A stretch of 64,000 nucleotides of DNA from Rosistilla carotiformis (lineage in GTDB: Bacteria > Planctomycetota > Planctomycetia > Pirellulales > Pirellulaceae), in NCBI RefSeq assembly GCF_007753095.1, contig NZ_CP036348.1, forward strand, positions 7,231,411 through 7,295,410, read 5' to 3'. Both the position numbers and the translations under genes were made by a program. This document shows positions 48,207 to 56,806 of the stretch, piece after piece. The notes beneath the pieces were generated by a model that saw nothing but the letters and a program-made list of their open reading frames with translations, had not been told where the DNA came from and ran no database searches. Each line of letters starts with the position of its first letter. Within the stretch, counting starts at the first letter, position 1.

Positions 48207-49436
48207 TCAATCCATCTCGATACCGCCGTATTTGCCCACGTTCGCTAATTGGCGAAGCAGTTCACTGGGGGTGGCGAAGCGATTCTGTGGCGAGGTGGCC
48301 AACAATTTCATCACGACATCCGAGAATCGCTCATCGAGCCCCAGTTGAAGTTCCTGAGGTGACCGGGGAGCGGAACCGCGAATCTTGTCCAACAGGTCGC
48401 CGACGGTCAGTCCAAAAAACGGCGGAACCCCTGTCACCAGCGCGTAGAGCGTGGCGCCAAGCCCATACAGATCGGACCTACCGTCGACATTGGCGGGATC
48501 GAGAAGCAGTTCCGGTGCCATGTAAGGCAGTTGTCCAACGATGTCGCCTGGGCGAGTGATCTGCGCTGAATCGGTGACTTCCAGAGCGCGCGCGAAGATC
48601 AAATCGGACAACAGATAGGTTTGGTCGGAATCGCGGCGGAGGATGTTCGATGGCGTGATGTTACGATGCACCACGTGGTGCATCGACGCTTCTTGCAACG
48701 CGCGACCGATGTGCACCGCGACGCGCCAAGCGTCTTTCCAATCCATCATCCCACCGACGCCAATCTGTTGGAGCAAGCGATCGACGCTGATCCCGTCGAT
48801 CCATTGCATCGCAGCCCAGCAGTAAGGACCGGTACGTCCCGCTTTCCGCAACCGCACGATGTTGGGATGCTGGATCGGAAGCATCGTGCGCATCGCGCGG
48901 ATGAAGCGGTCCTGCTGCTGTTCGCTGGAGGTCATCTGGGGCTTCAAGACTTTCAACGCAACCTGTCGCTCGCGACGTTGATCCCAAGCTCGGAAGACGG
49001 CGCTGCTGGTTCCCGAAGCAACCAATTCATCCAACCGATAACGATAGAGGACTTCACCCACCAGTTCGTGCATCGGCCGAGGTGAGGTGAGGGCGTGGGT
49101 TGGTATGCCAGGCGAGCGAATCGTCGATGCGTCCAGCGACGAACCGGATTCGATCCGCAACAACGTATCGCCGATCCGGAACGTGTCGCCACGCTGGATC
49201 TCGCGAGGGACCAACAACGGCATGGCGTCGACAAAGGTTCCCGCGGCACTGCCGCGATCGGTCAGCAGGAACTTTCCATCGTGGGCTGTCAATTCACAGT
49301 GAATTCGACTCAACCGCGGATCGCGAATTTTTGTATCGCTGTCGCTGCCGCGACCGATAATCAACGCTTGGTTCTGGGGAATCTCAAACCAACGTCCTTG
49401 ATCAGGACCTTCGATAATGGAGAGCTTGTCGGCCAT
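48207..49436 (-). CDS. FHA domain fused to a Ser/Thr pseudokinase
   Basis: A 409-residue protein. The N-terminal FHA domain (about residues 1-97; LIIGRGSDSD, LSRIHCEL, GTFVDA) binds phosphothreonine peptides. The C-terminal kinase fold (about 132-400) keeps the VALK lysine K162, but the glycine loop is SGTSSAVF, the catalytic HRD is HRN (257-259), and DFG reads DLI (D278). Catalysis is therefore doubtful, and it is better viewed as a pseudokinase or scaffold. Its ATG (49436) lies only 4 bp after the stop of the active kinase gene, so it probably receives phosphorylation signals from that partner. Confidence 0.85.
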   Translation of the reverse strand: MADKLSIIEGPDQGRWFEIPQNQALIIGRGSDSDTKIRDPRLSRIHCELTAHDGKFLLTDRGSAAGTFVDAMPLLVPREIQRGDTFRIGDTLLRIESGSSLDASTIRSPGIPTHALTSPRPMHELVGEVLYRYRLDELVASGTSSAVFRAWDQRRERQVALKVLKPQMTSSEQQQDRFIRAMRTMLPIQHPNIVRLRKAGRTGPYCWAAMQWIDGISVDRLLQQIGVGGMMDWKDAWRVAVHIGRALQEASMHHVVHRNITPSNILRRDSDQTYLLSDLIFARALEVTDSAQITRPGDIVGQLPYMAPELLLDPANVDGRSDLYGLGATLYALVTGVPPFFGLTVGDLLDKIRGSAPRSPQELQLGLDERFSDVVMKLLATSPQNRFATPSELLRQLANVGKYGGIEMD

Positions 49437-49440
49437 GCGT

Positions 49441-50940
49441 CTATTGGGGTTGAGGGTCGGGAAGATCGAACCGAATTCGGTCGGAATCGGTAAATTCGTG
49501 GGGCGCACTGAGTGCGGCGTATTCCACCAGTTGCCGGTCGGACAATTCGGGTACGGCTTCAGCGTCCGCATCGGCGACCGCGTCGCGAAGCAACGTCCGC
49601 AAGGGCTCAGAAATCGGGAGCCCCGCGTCCAAGGAAACTTGGGCGGCGTGAAGGGCCAACGGCAACGCGCTTTCCGACTGCTCGACCGCTAGCGCCGCGG
49701 CGATCTGTTGCCAACGCTCGATCCGATATCGCAACACCGCATCGCCGGTCGTGTCGGTCCGCCGCACGTAGGCCAGCGCCGCGCTACGCTCGGATGTCAA
49801 CTGGCGCTGCAACTGCTCCTTCTGTTGTGTCACCTCGAACAACCTCTGTCGCGCGTCGAAAAAAGCGAACGACAAGCAAACGCACAGCGTCGTGATCAGT
49901 AGCGCCACCGAACCGGAAACGCTTGCCAACAACACCTGGCGACGAATCAAATGCGTGGTCATCCGCCACAGTCCCGGCGGGCGTGCCTGGATCGGATCGC
50001 CATCGAGATAACGCTGTAAGTCTTCGGCCAATGCGGCGGCGGTTGGGTAGCGATCGCGGGGACGCTTTTCGAGGCACTTCAGTGTGATCGTTTCCAAGTC
50101 GCCGCGGAGCCGCGGGTTCAATTGGCTGGGACGTACCGGAACCTGGGCGATCACTTGCGCAACGACTTCAATCGCCGACGCGGCAAGAAATGGTGGCCGC
50201 CCGGTGAGCATCGTGTACAACACCGCGCCAATCGAATAGACATCGGCGGTAGGCCCGACGGGTTCGTCGGTGGATTGAGCTTGTTCGGGAGGCATGAAGT
50301 GCGGTGTGCCGATCATGCCACCGTGGAGGGTCAGTTCCGCGGTGTCGGGGCCGATCGATTTGCAAACGCCAAAGTCGGTGATCCGCGGCTGACCGTCGGG
50401 TTCCATCAAGATGTTTGCCGGCTTCAGATCGCGATGAACGATCTGGCGATCGTGTGCCGTTGAGATCGCGCGGGCGACATCGCGAGCGATCGCAGCTGCC
50501 TGCGGTGGCGAAAGCGGACCATCGTGCAGTTTAGCCGACAGGCTCTCACCGTTGACATACGCCATCGTGAAGTAGGGCTGGCCGCCATAGACCCCGACGT
50601 CAAAGACCGGCACGATTCCGGGATGATCCAGATCGGCTGCGGCGCGGGCTTCGTTGGCGAACCGCTGGCGGTCCTTGTCGGTTGTCGCCTCTCCTGGCAA
50701 AACCATTTTTAAGGCGACGATCCGCCCCAGGCTCCGTTGCCGCGCTCGGTAGACGACTCCCATTCCACCACGAGCGATCTCATCGATGATCTCGTAGTCG
50801 TCGATAATCGTGCCGGGGTGAGGTGCTGCGAGCAACCGCGCCCCCGCGACGGATGAATCGGTTCCGGCAATCGTGTCGGCATCCAGTTCATCATCGGCAG
50901 ACGATTCGGAGGGCGCGAGGGGACGATTCATGGGAAGCAT
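49441..50940 (-). CDS. Ser/Thr protein kinase (PknB-like) with membrane helix
   Basis: A 499-residue Hanks-type kinase. The domain runs about residues 55-320 with ARGGMGVVYRA, VALKM, HRDLKPAN, DFGVC and MPPEQAQ, all intact. One transmembrane helix follows (SVALLITTLCVCLSFAFF, about 345-370), then a ~130-residue extracytoplasmic tail that begins with a coiled coil (EVTQQKEQLQRQLTSE). It should be active and membrane-anchored. Start ATG at 50940 or 50931. It is co-transcribed with the FHA-pseudokinase gene. Confidence 0.9.
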   Translation of the reverse strand: MLPMNRPLAPSESSADDELDADTIAGTDSSVAGARLLAAPHPGTIIDDYEIIDEIARGGMGVVYRARQRSLGRIVALKMVLPGEATTDKDRQRFANEARAAADLDHPGIVPVFDVGVYGGQPYFTMAYVNGESLSAKLHDGPLSPPQAAAIARDVARAISTAHDRQIVHRDLKPANILMEPDGQPRITDFGVCKSIGPDTAELTLHGGMIGTPHFMPPEQAQSTDEPVGPTADVYSIGAVLYTMLTGRPPFLAASAIEVVAQVIAQVPVRPSQLNPRLRGDLETITLKCLEKRPRDRYPTAAALAEDLQRYLDGDPIQARPPGLWRMTTHLIRRQVLLASVSGSVALLITTLCVCLSFAFFDARQRLFEVTQQKEQLQRQLTSERSAALAYVRRTDTTGDAVLRYRIERWQQIAAALAVEQSESALPLALHAAQVSLDAGLPISEPLRTLLRDAVADADAEAVPELSDRQLVEYAALSAPHEFTDSDRIRFDLPDPQPQ

Positions 50941-51261
50941 TTGCGGAGACGTGCTGGCCAAACGGCGAAACCCATCCGCATTGGCGACTGGCCCAAACGA
51001 TCCGGCGGGTATCGGACAGGCCCATTTAATCAATTGGCCCCCCGCATTGGCTGAAGAACCGATAAAGTTCCGGTGTGCGTTTTGTGAACATTTATACGCC
51101 CGAGGCCGTTATCCAACGGACGACGTCCCTCACAACCCGCAGGACCGACGCATCTGGGACTCGGCACGGTGGCAATCTGAAAAAGAACCAGTGCACACAT
51201 GACAACTTGCCTAACTACACCCTAGCTTTACACAACAACAAAACAGGCAGATCGAGATTGG
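50941..51261. other. Intergenic region between divergent genes, nothing recognised
   Basis: About 320 bases between the kinase and the PilZ-like gene. It is relatively AT-rich near 51190-51260, consistent with a promoter for the rightward gene. No hairpin or RNA gene is recognised. Confidence 0.35.
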
Positions 51262-51786
51262 ATGAGAAAAATCATGTTTGGAATGGGGAATCGAAACCAA
51301 ATCGACGTACGTTGCGCGATGACTCGGCTCATCAACCAAACGCTCGACTACTCGTCCTTCACCGATAGCGAACCGCGAGATGGAGCTCAGAACCGCGCTG
51401 AATCGCGGCTGACGCGAACGCTGCCTGTGTTCCTAATCGCTTGTGCCACGGCAGACGACAATGTGCCCCCTGCAATTCAAACGGGGTTCACCGTCGATGT
51501 TTCGTGTTACGGGATCTCACTGCTCCTGCCCGAAACGATGAATCTCGACCAGGTCGTGGTGTTGATCGGCGATCCCAAACATCGCAAAGTGATGCGGGGC
51601 ACCTGCCGCAACCGCACGCCGTTGGGGCTGGGAACGTGCAGATACGGAATCCGTCTGGACGAGGTCTTGAAGGATTCCGATTACGCTCCTCTGTTGCACT
51701 ACGCTGAAGCCTTGGAACTGAAGTCCCAACAAGCGATTGATCGCGAGTCGAATTCCGCCGCGACAAGCGTCCGCGCAACAGGTTAA
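51262..51786 (+). CDS. PilZ-like hypothetical protein
   Basis: A 174-residue protein. The middle part (residues ~54-130) has the strand order of a PilZ domain: LTRTLPVFLIACA, VDVSCYGISLLLP (compare the PilZ D/NxSxxG motif) and MRGTCRNRTPLG..RYGIRLDEVL. The RxxxR element that binds cyclic di-GMP is only partly matched. The protein may be a degenerate PilZ or a planctomycete relative. A GGDEF cyclase occurs at 58.6 kb but is not linked. Start 51262; 51283 is possible. Confidence 0.5.
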   Translation: MRKIMFGMGNRNQIDVRCAMTRLINQTLDYSSFTDSEPRDGAQNRAESRLTRTLPVFLIACATADDNVPPAIQTGFTVDVSCYGISLLLPETMNLDQVVVLIGDPKHRKVMRGTCRNRTPLGLGTCRYGIRLDEVLKDSDYAPLLHYAEALELKSQQAIDRESNSAATSVRATG

Positions 51787-51813
51787 CTTTCGCAGCCGCC
51801 AGCCATCGGCACA

Positions 51814-52467
51814 TCAAGCCTTCTTCGTTTCGACTGGCTTGCGACGATTCGGATAGAGCGTCGAACACAGTTCGCAGCGGGTGCCGTCGCAGCCGCGGGC
51901 GGTACAATGTTCGCGACCGTAGTAGATGATTTGCAGATGCAATGCATTCCAACTGGATTCGGGAAACAGCGATTTCAAGTCGCGTTCGGTTTGTTGGACG
52001 TTTTTGCCATCGGTTAGTCCCCAGCGTTGCGCAAGGCGATGGATATGCGTATCGACAGGAAACGCCGGGTGCCCAAAAGCCTGGCTCATCACGACGCTGG
52101 CCGTCTTGTGCCCCACGCCGGGCAACGATTCCAAGCCGGCGAAATCGCAGGGCACCTGGCCGTCGAATTCGTCGACCAACCGTTGGCTGAGCCCGGCGAT
52201 CGCCGCTGCTTTTTTCGGCGCCAGCCCCAGCGGACGAATGATTTCGAGGATCGCATCGACCGATTGAAGCCGCATCTTCTCCGGCGTGTCGGCTAAATCA
52301 AACAACGCGGGAGTCACCCGGTTGACCATTTTGTCGGTGCACTGCGCGCTCAAGAGGACCGCGATCAACAGCGTGAACGGATCGCGATGGTCCAACGGAA
52401 TCGGTGGGTCGGGATAGAGTTCGGCCAATCGATCGTGAACGATCTCGGCACGTTGTTGTTTCCGCAT
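51814..52467 (-). CDS. nth: Endonuclease III
   Basis: A 217-residue base-excision glycosylase/AP lyase removing oxidised pyrimidines. The HhH motif LPGVGHKTA carries the catalytic K121 and FPVDTH the catalytic D139. The iron-sulfur cysteines are HCTARGCDGTRCELC, a C-x4-C-x4-C-x2-C spacing that differs from the C-x6-C-x2-C-x5-C of E. coli Nth. Length is normal. Its ATG overlaps the rnc stop by one base (TGATG), so translation is coupled to RNase III. Confidence 0.93.
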   Translation of the reverse strand: MRKQQRAEIVHDRLAELYPDPPIPLDHRDPFTLLIAVLLSAQCTDKMVNRVTPALFDLADTPEKMRLQSVDAILEIIRPLGLAPKKAAAIAGLSQRLVDEFDGQVPCDFAGLESLPGVGHKTASVVMSQAFGHPAFPVDTHIHRLAQRWGLTDGKNVQQTERDLKSLFPESSWNALHLQIIYYGREHCTARGCDGTRCELCSTLYPNRRKPVETKKA

Positions 52468-53360
52468 CAGGGCATGTCACCCTGAAACGGTGGCTCCTTG
52501 CCCGAGATCTCCGCCAGCGCGTTGGCGGCCGCACGTTGTTCGGCGTCCTTCTTGCTACGCCCCCAGGCGGGCGTTCGCAGCAGACCATCGACAAGCACGG
52601 CGATCTGGAACTTTTTGCTGTGATCGGGACCCACCGAATCGAGCAACCGATAGCTGGGCGTGGTGCTGAAGTCGCGTTGGACCACTTGCTGCAGGTTCGA
52701 TTTATGATTCTCGTCGCCCCGACTGTCGATCCCCTCGGCCACTTCTTGCGCCAACCACAGGTGCAACAACTGGCGCACCTTATCGAAGCCGCCGTCGAGA
52801 TAGATCGCCGCAACGATCGATTCGAAGACATCCGACGTCAGCGACTTTGGAAAGCTGCGGTTCTTGCGAACGCCCTTGCCGACCAATAAGCAGCGATCCA
52901 ACCCTAATCGCTTGGCAACTTTGGAGCAGGTTTGTCGGCTGACGACGTTCGATTTGATCTTCGTCAATTCGCCTTCGTTCAGATCCGTCCTCTCGTGATA
53001 CAGCCAGTCGCAGACGACCGCACCGAGGATCGCATCCCCCAGAAATTCCATCCGCTCGTTCGACTTCAGCCGGTGCGAGGCTCCGGAGGCGTGCGTCAAC
53101 GCTTCGAGCAACAGTTCGCGGTCGGAGAACGCATGACCGACGATCGATTCGCACAAATCCAAGCGTTCCTCAGTCGTCAGCTCCTCTTGCGGCAGCGCGG
53201 CGACCGCCGCAGCTTTCGGCGGCTTGCCCTTGGCGGGCTTGGAAGCGGAGGCTGACGGATCAGCTAGCAAAGCATCGTCGCGACAATCGTCGGAGCCGAC
53301 CGAAGTTGTGGACGGGAGCGTTTCGCAATCGTGCGGAGGCCCATTAAATTCGTCAGTCAT
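52467..53360 (-). CDS. rnc: Ribonuclease III
   Basis: A 297-residue double-strand-specific RNase for rRNA and mRNA processing. A ~60-residue charged N-terminal extension (KPAKGKPPKAAAV) precedes the catalytic domain. The signature NERMEFLGDA is at residues 101-110 and the second acidic site is SDVFESIVAAIYLDGG. The dsRNA-binding domain ends the protein (GRSKKDAEQRAAANALAEI). The extension is the only unusual part. It forms an operon with nth. Confidence 0.93.
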   Translation of the reverse strand: MTDEFNGPPHDCETLPSTTSVGSDDCRDDALLADPSASASKPAKGKPPKAAAVAALPQEELTTEERLDLCESIVGHAFSDRELLLEALTHASGASHRLKSNERMEFLGDAILGAVVCDWLYHERTDLNEGELTKIKSNVVSRQTCSKVAKRLGLDRCLLVGKGVRKNRSFPKSLTSDVFESIVAAIYLDGGFDKVRQLLHLWLAQEVAEGIDSRGDENHKSNLQQVVQRDFSTTPSYRLLDSVGPDHSKKFQIAVLVDGLLRTPAWGRSKKDAEQRAAANALAEISGKEPPFQGDMP

Positions 53361-53608
53361 AGCGCAATGTTAGCCCTCAGGTGCCAAAGTTTTGGTCCGG
53401 TGAGAAACTAACCCGAGGCGTCAGCGAGGGCTTTGCATCGACAGCAACTTTCCTCAATGACGTTTCGGGTTGGAATCATCGCTGTTGCTCTCAATACGAT
53501 GTTTTTGGTACGCAAAGAGAACAACCGCGAACCTCCGATTCTAATCCCTTTATCCGCCGTCGTGTAAGGGCTTAGCGTCGATCGTCAAAAAAACAGGGGA
53601 CTCAAGCG

Positions 53609-54121
53609 ATGACCAACCAATCCAACCTCGATCTGTCGAATCTCGAGCACGCCGATCCTGAAATTCGCCGCCAAACGTTGCAAGCGCTCATCGATAGCAG
53701 TCCCAACTTGGCCGACTGGGCGATCGCGTTACTGCGTGCCTCCAACGACCCTCACGCTTCGGTCAGCGAATTAGCGATTGCCACGCTGGAAGACATGGGA
53801 GCGCCCGATGCGTCGCAGGTCTCTGAGATCGTCAGCTTTGCCCAGCGTCCCGCCGACAGTGAAACGGTCTACTGGGCCACCACGTTGATCGGACGCATTG
53901 GCCCCGATGCCGCCGATGCGGTGCCAACTTTAGCCGGTGTTCTGGCAAATTCGTCGTTCCTGCACGTACGTGAAAAAGCCGCCTGGGCATTGGGGCAAAT
54001 CGGTCCCGCCGCGATTGGTGCGACCGCCGTTTTGCAAGCCGCCGCCGAACAAGGCCCGCCGCGATTGCAGCGGTTGGCATCGCAGGCACTGTCGACGATG
54101 GCTGGCACCGCTGCCGCGTAG
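53609..54121 (+). CDS. Small HEAT-repeat protein
   Basis: A 170-residue protein built of about four HEAT/ARM-type helical hairpins (LEHADPEIRRQTLQALID; ASVSELAIATLEDMG; WATTLIGRIGPDAADAVPTLAGVL; VREKAAWALGQIGP). No signal peptide is seen. It is probably a protein-protein interaction module, with partner unknown. It lies 59 bp upstream of the EEP-family gene on the same strand and may share a transcript. Confidence 0.75.
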   Translation: MTNQSNLDLSNLEHADPEIRRQTLQALIDSSPNLADWAIALLRASNDPHASVSELAIATLEDMGAPDASQVSEIVSFAQRPADSETVYWATTLIGRIGPDAADAVPTLAGVLANSSFLHVREKAAWALGQIGPAAIGATAVLQAAAEQGPPRLQRLASQALSTMAGTAAA

Positions 54122-54180
54122 CGCGCCGGTCGCCCCAGCCCCACTGATCCCATGTTGCACACCAGGCAAGGAGGCCTGAC

Positions 54181-55212
54181 GTGGCCACCCGACGCAAAAA
54201 ACTAACCTCTCTTCCCATCGGCCGGTTCATCGGGCCGCCGTTAACGATCGTGTTGTTCCTGGTCGTTGGTTATCTCGCCATGACCGGCCGGTTGCCGTTC
54301 CTGTCCGGACGGGACGCAGGTTCGACAACCGACGCGGATTCGCTTGTCGGGGCGCCATTCCAACTGGCCTCCACCGGCGACGCAGCAACGAAACCTACCG
54401 ACACGATCACGGTCGCCACGTTCAACATCGAAGTCTTTGGTGTCAAGAAAGCGGAAGACGCGGAGGTGATGCAGTACCTGGCGTTGATCCTGCGCCAATT
54501 CGATGTAATCGCGGTCCAAGAGATCCGCAGCATGGAACGGGCACCCGTCGACCAATTGTTAGAACAGATCAATTCGACCGGGGAACAGTACCAGGTCGTG
54601 CTCAGCGAACGCCTGGGGCGAACGGACAGCAAAGAGCAGTACGCCTATTTCTGGAACAGCCGTCGCGTGCAAATGCTGGAAGGTTCGGCCTATCTCGTCA
54701 ACGATAGCGCCGACTACATGCATCGCGAACCTTTTGTCGCCAGTTTCCGCGCGCTGCAAGCGGGCGTGGTGGGGAGTCAACCGTTCAGCTTTACGGTCAT
54801 CAACGTGCATACCGATCCCGACGAGACCGACCAAGAATTGAACGTCCTGGACGATGTCTTCCAGAGCGTTCGGGCCTATGAATTCTCCGAAGACGACTTC
54901 ATCCTGGCGGGCGATCTAAACGTCGAGATCGCCCAACTGGGCGAACTGGGACAGATCCAAGGAGTCGAATCGGTCAACCGCGAACAAACCAACACCGCGG
55001 GCAGTCGCAGCATCGACCATTTGCTGATCGACCGCACCGCAACCACCGAATTCCGCGGTGCAGGCGTGATCAATTACGAACGCGACCTGAAACTGCCACG
55101 AGAAATTGCCGACCGCATCTCGGACCACCGCCCCGTCTGGGCGGTCTTCGACAGCAGCGAACATGCGCCGCGAGGCGTGATCGCGGCGGTGCCTGATACC
55201 GCGACGCGTTGA
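54181..55212 (+). CDS. Membrane-anchored endonuclease/exonuclease/phosphatase family protein
   Basis: A 343-residue EEP-superfamily (DNase I-like) enzyme. One N-terminal helix (PPLTIVLFLVVGYLAMTG, about residues 19-36) anchors it. The domain then shows TFNIEVFG, AVQEIRS (metal Glu), NVHTDP, LAGDLNVE and ISDHRPVWA (catalytic His), the full EEP order. The substrate may be DNA, or phosphoester lipids or nucleotides. Outside the cytoplasm it could act on extracellular DNA, which would fit with the nucleoside hydrolase cluster, though it is not linked. The GTG at 54181 has AAGGAGG six bases upstream. Confidence 0.85.
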   Translation: MATRRKKLTSLPIGRFIGPPLTIVLFLVVGYLAMTGRLPFLSGRDAGSTTDADSLVGAPFQLASTGDAATKPTDTITVATFNIEVFGVKKAEDAEVMQYLALILRQFDVIAVQEIRSMERAPVDQLLEQINSTGEQYQVVLSERLGRTDSKEQYAYFWNSRRVQMLEGSAYLVNDSADYMHREPFVASFRALQAGVVGSQPFSFTVINVHTDPDETDQELNVLDDVFQSVRAYEFSEDDFILAGDLNVEIAQLGELGQIQGVESVNREQTNTAGSRSIDHLLIDRTATTEFRGAGVINYERDLKLPREIADRISDHRPVWAVFDSSEHAPRGVIAAVPDTATR

Positions 55213-55244
55213 TTCGTGTCGCGATCGCTTCCCGCCTGCCGCCA

Positions 55245-56645
55245 CTACTTGCTCTTGATTTGATCGACCAACACGCTTGCGACTTGCTTGTCAGGCGTGC
55301 CTTCGGTAGGAAGGAAGCGAAAGCCTTCGGCGAACTGATGGTCGCCGCCACCAAATGCTTCGACCTGTTGATCGGCCAACGTAAAGATCGCGGCCGAACG
55401 ACGTCCTTCATCGTTGGAGAAGTGTAGATAGATCCATTGGACTGGGATCTTTTCGACCGCCCCTTGTGCGACCACTCGCAGCAACCGCAGCCCTCCGCCG
55501 GTCACCTTCTCTTCGGCTTCCAGCAGTTCGCCAAAGCGATCCCCCAGGGTGCGTTGAATGTCTTCTTGAAAGGCTTCCAACGTCAGCTGATGTCCGTCTT
55601 TCAATTGGGGCATCGAGCGAACGTCGCATTGCGTGATCACGCGATCGTTGTCGATCAAACGGAGCTGCGTGAAGTGATCGTTCTGGTGGATCATCCGCCA
55701 CCCACGATCGCAGAAAACCGAGAAGCCACCCGGGACGCTGTGGATGTCGATCAGTAATTTGTCTTGAGTGGGCTTGATCGCCAAGTCGACCGCTTCGCCC
55801 TGATGAACCGCATTGGGCTTATCGATCGCTTGCCGAATAACTCGAATCTGCGCTGCGATCTCGAATCCGGGTTCGGCTTTGCCCAGTTCCCGATCCTCGC
55901 GGACTGCCAGTGCCAGCCAAGATACCGAGCGGAGCTTTCGATCGTAAGTCAATTTGCCACGCAATTGGATCGATGTCGGCACGCCGTCGACCGACGCGCT
56001 GACCGTTCCCAGCAACTGCGCTTTCGCGGCCGCATCATCAAAAGAGACCAGCGTTGCTACGACCGCCGATTTCTGGACCGCGTCCATGTCGAACAACGTC
56101 GCCAAAACCGTTTCGTCGATCTCCCAAGTTTCGTTGACTCGCAAACTCTTGTTGGGAAGCAAGCGATCGATCGCTAACGAATTGACCGGGACCTTCAACA
56201 GTTCCAACTCCTCTACCGTCAATTGCGTCTGCGCCGCGTAGACGACCGAGCGAGTCTCGGCGATGTGCATGACCGCGTGCCGCGCTTCGTCGCGCAATCC
56301 GGATGCGTGGTCATTGGTTTGCACCTGCCCCTTGGTCGTCGCTTCGTAGTAGTACCGCTGGGCGGCTTGGGCAATGCCGTCGCGATCGCGATGTAGACGC
56401 TCTTCGTAATCGATCACCGACTCGGCTTTGACCGGCAATTGACGTGTGGCGTCGACGGTCAGGTCGCTCTTAGGAACCTTTGCGTTGCCTTCGACCCCCA
56501 CCGTGATCCGGACCCGGTACAGCGCATGGCTAGCATCCGAGAACAGCGGCACGGTGTCGAGAGAAGATGCCGATAGCGGCGCGGCGGCTGTCAGGGTCAA
56601 AGAGAGTCCAGCAAGCAACTCGCGTCGCGTTAGTTTGCTATCCAT
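55245..56645 (-). CDS. Secreted hypothetical protein
   Basis: A 466-residue protein with a Tat-like signal (TRRELLAGLSLTLTAAAPLSA). The body is a mix of beta strands and charged helices with no recognised catalytic motif; segments such as VNETWEIDETVLATLFDM and LGTVSASVDGVPTSIQLRGKLTYD recall planctomycete proteins that are conserved but uncharacterised. It is convergent with the EEP gene (32 bp between ends). No function is proposed. Confidence 0.7.
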   Translation of the reverse strand: MDSKLTRRELLAGLSLTLTAAAPLSASSLDTVPLFSDASHALYRVRITVGVEGNAKVPKSDLTVDATRQLPVKAESVIDYEERLHRDRDGIAQAAQRYYYEATTKGQVQTNDHASGLRDEARHAVMHIAETRSVVYAAQTQLTVEELELLKVPVNSLAIDRLLPNKSLRVNETWEIDETVLATLFDMDAVQKSAVVATLVSFDDAAAKAQLLGTVSASVDGVPTSIQLRGKLTYDRKLRSVSWLALAVREDRELGKAEPGFEIAAQIRVIRQAIDKPNAVHQGEAVDLAIKPTQDKLLIDIHSVPGGFSVFCDRGWRMIHQNDHFTQLRLIDNDRVITQCDVRSMPQLKDGHQLTLEAFQEDIQRTLGDRFGELLEAEEKVTGGGLRLLRVVAQGAVEKIPVQWIYLHFSNDEGRRSAAIFTLADQQVEAFGGGDHQFAEGFRFLPTEGTPDKQVASVLVDQIKSK

Positions 56646-56806
56646 CGCAGAATCCGCTCCATAATGCTGCCGCTCGCAGGAAATGCTAGCGACACAGAGG
56701 GTGATGATCGTCGAAGGGCGAAGAAACGAACTGAGCCCAACCCTTACCGTTGGATCGTCCGAACACGGCCCGACAATTCAGCAGATTCGCAAAAATCGGA
56801 GCCGTC

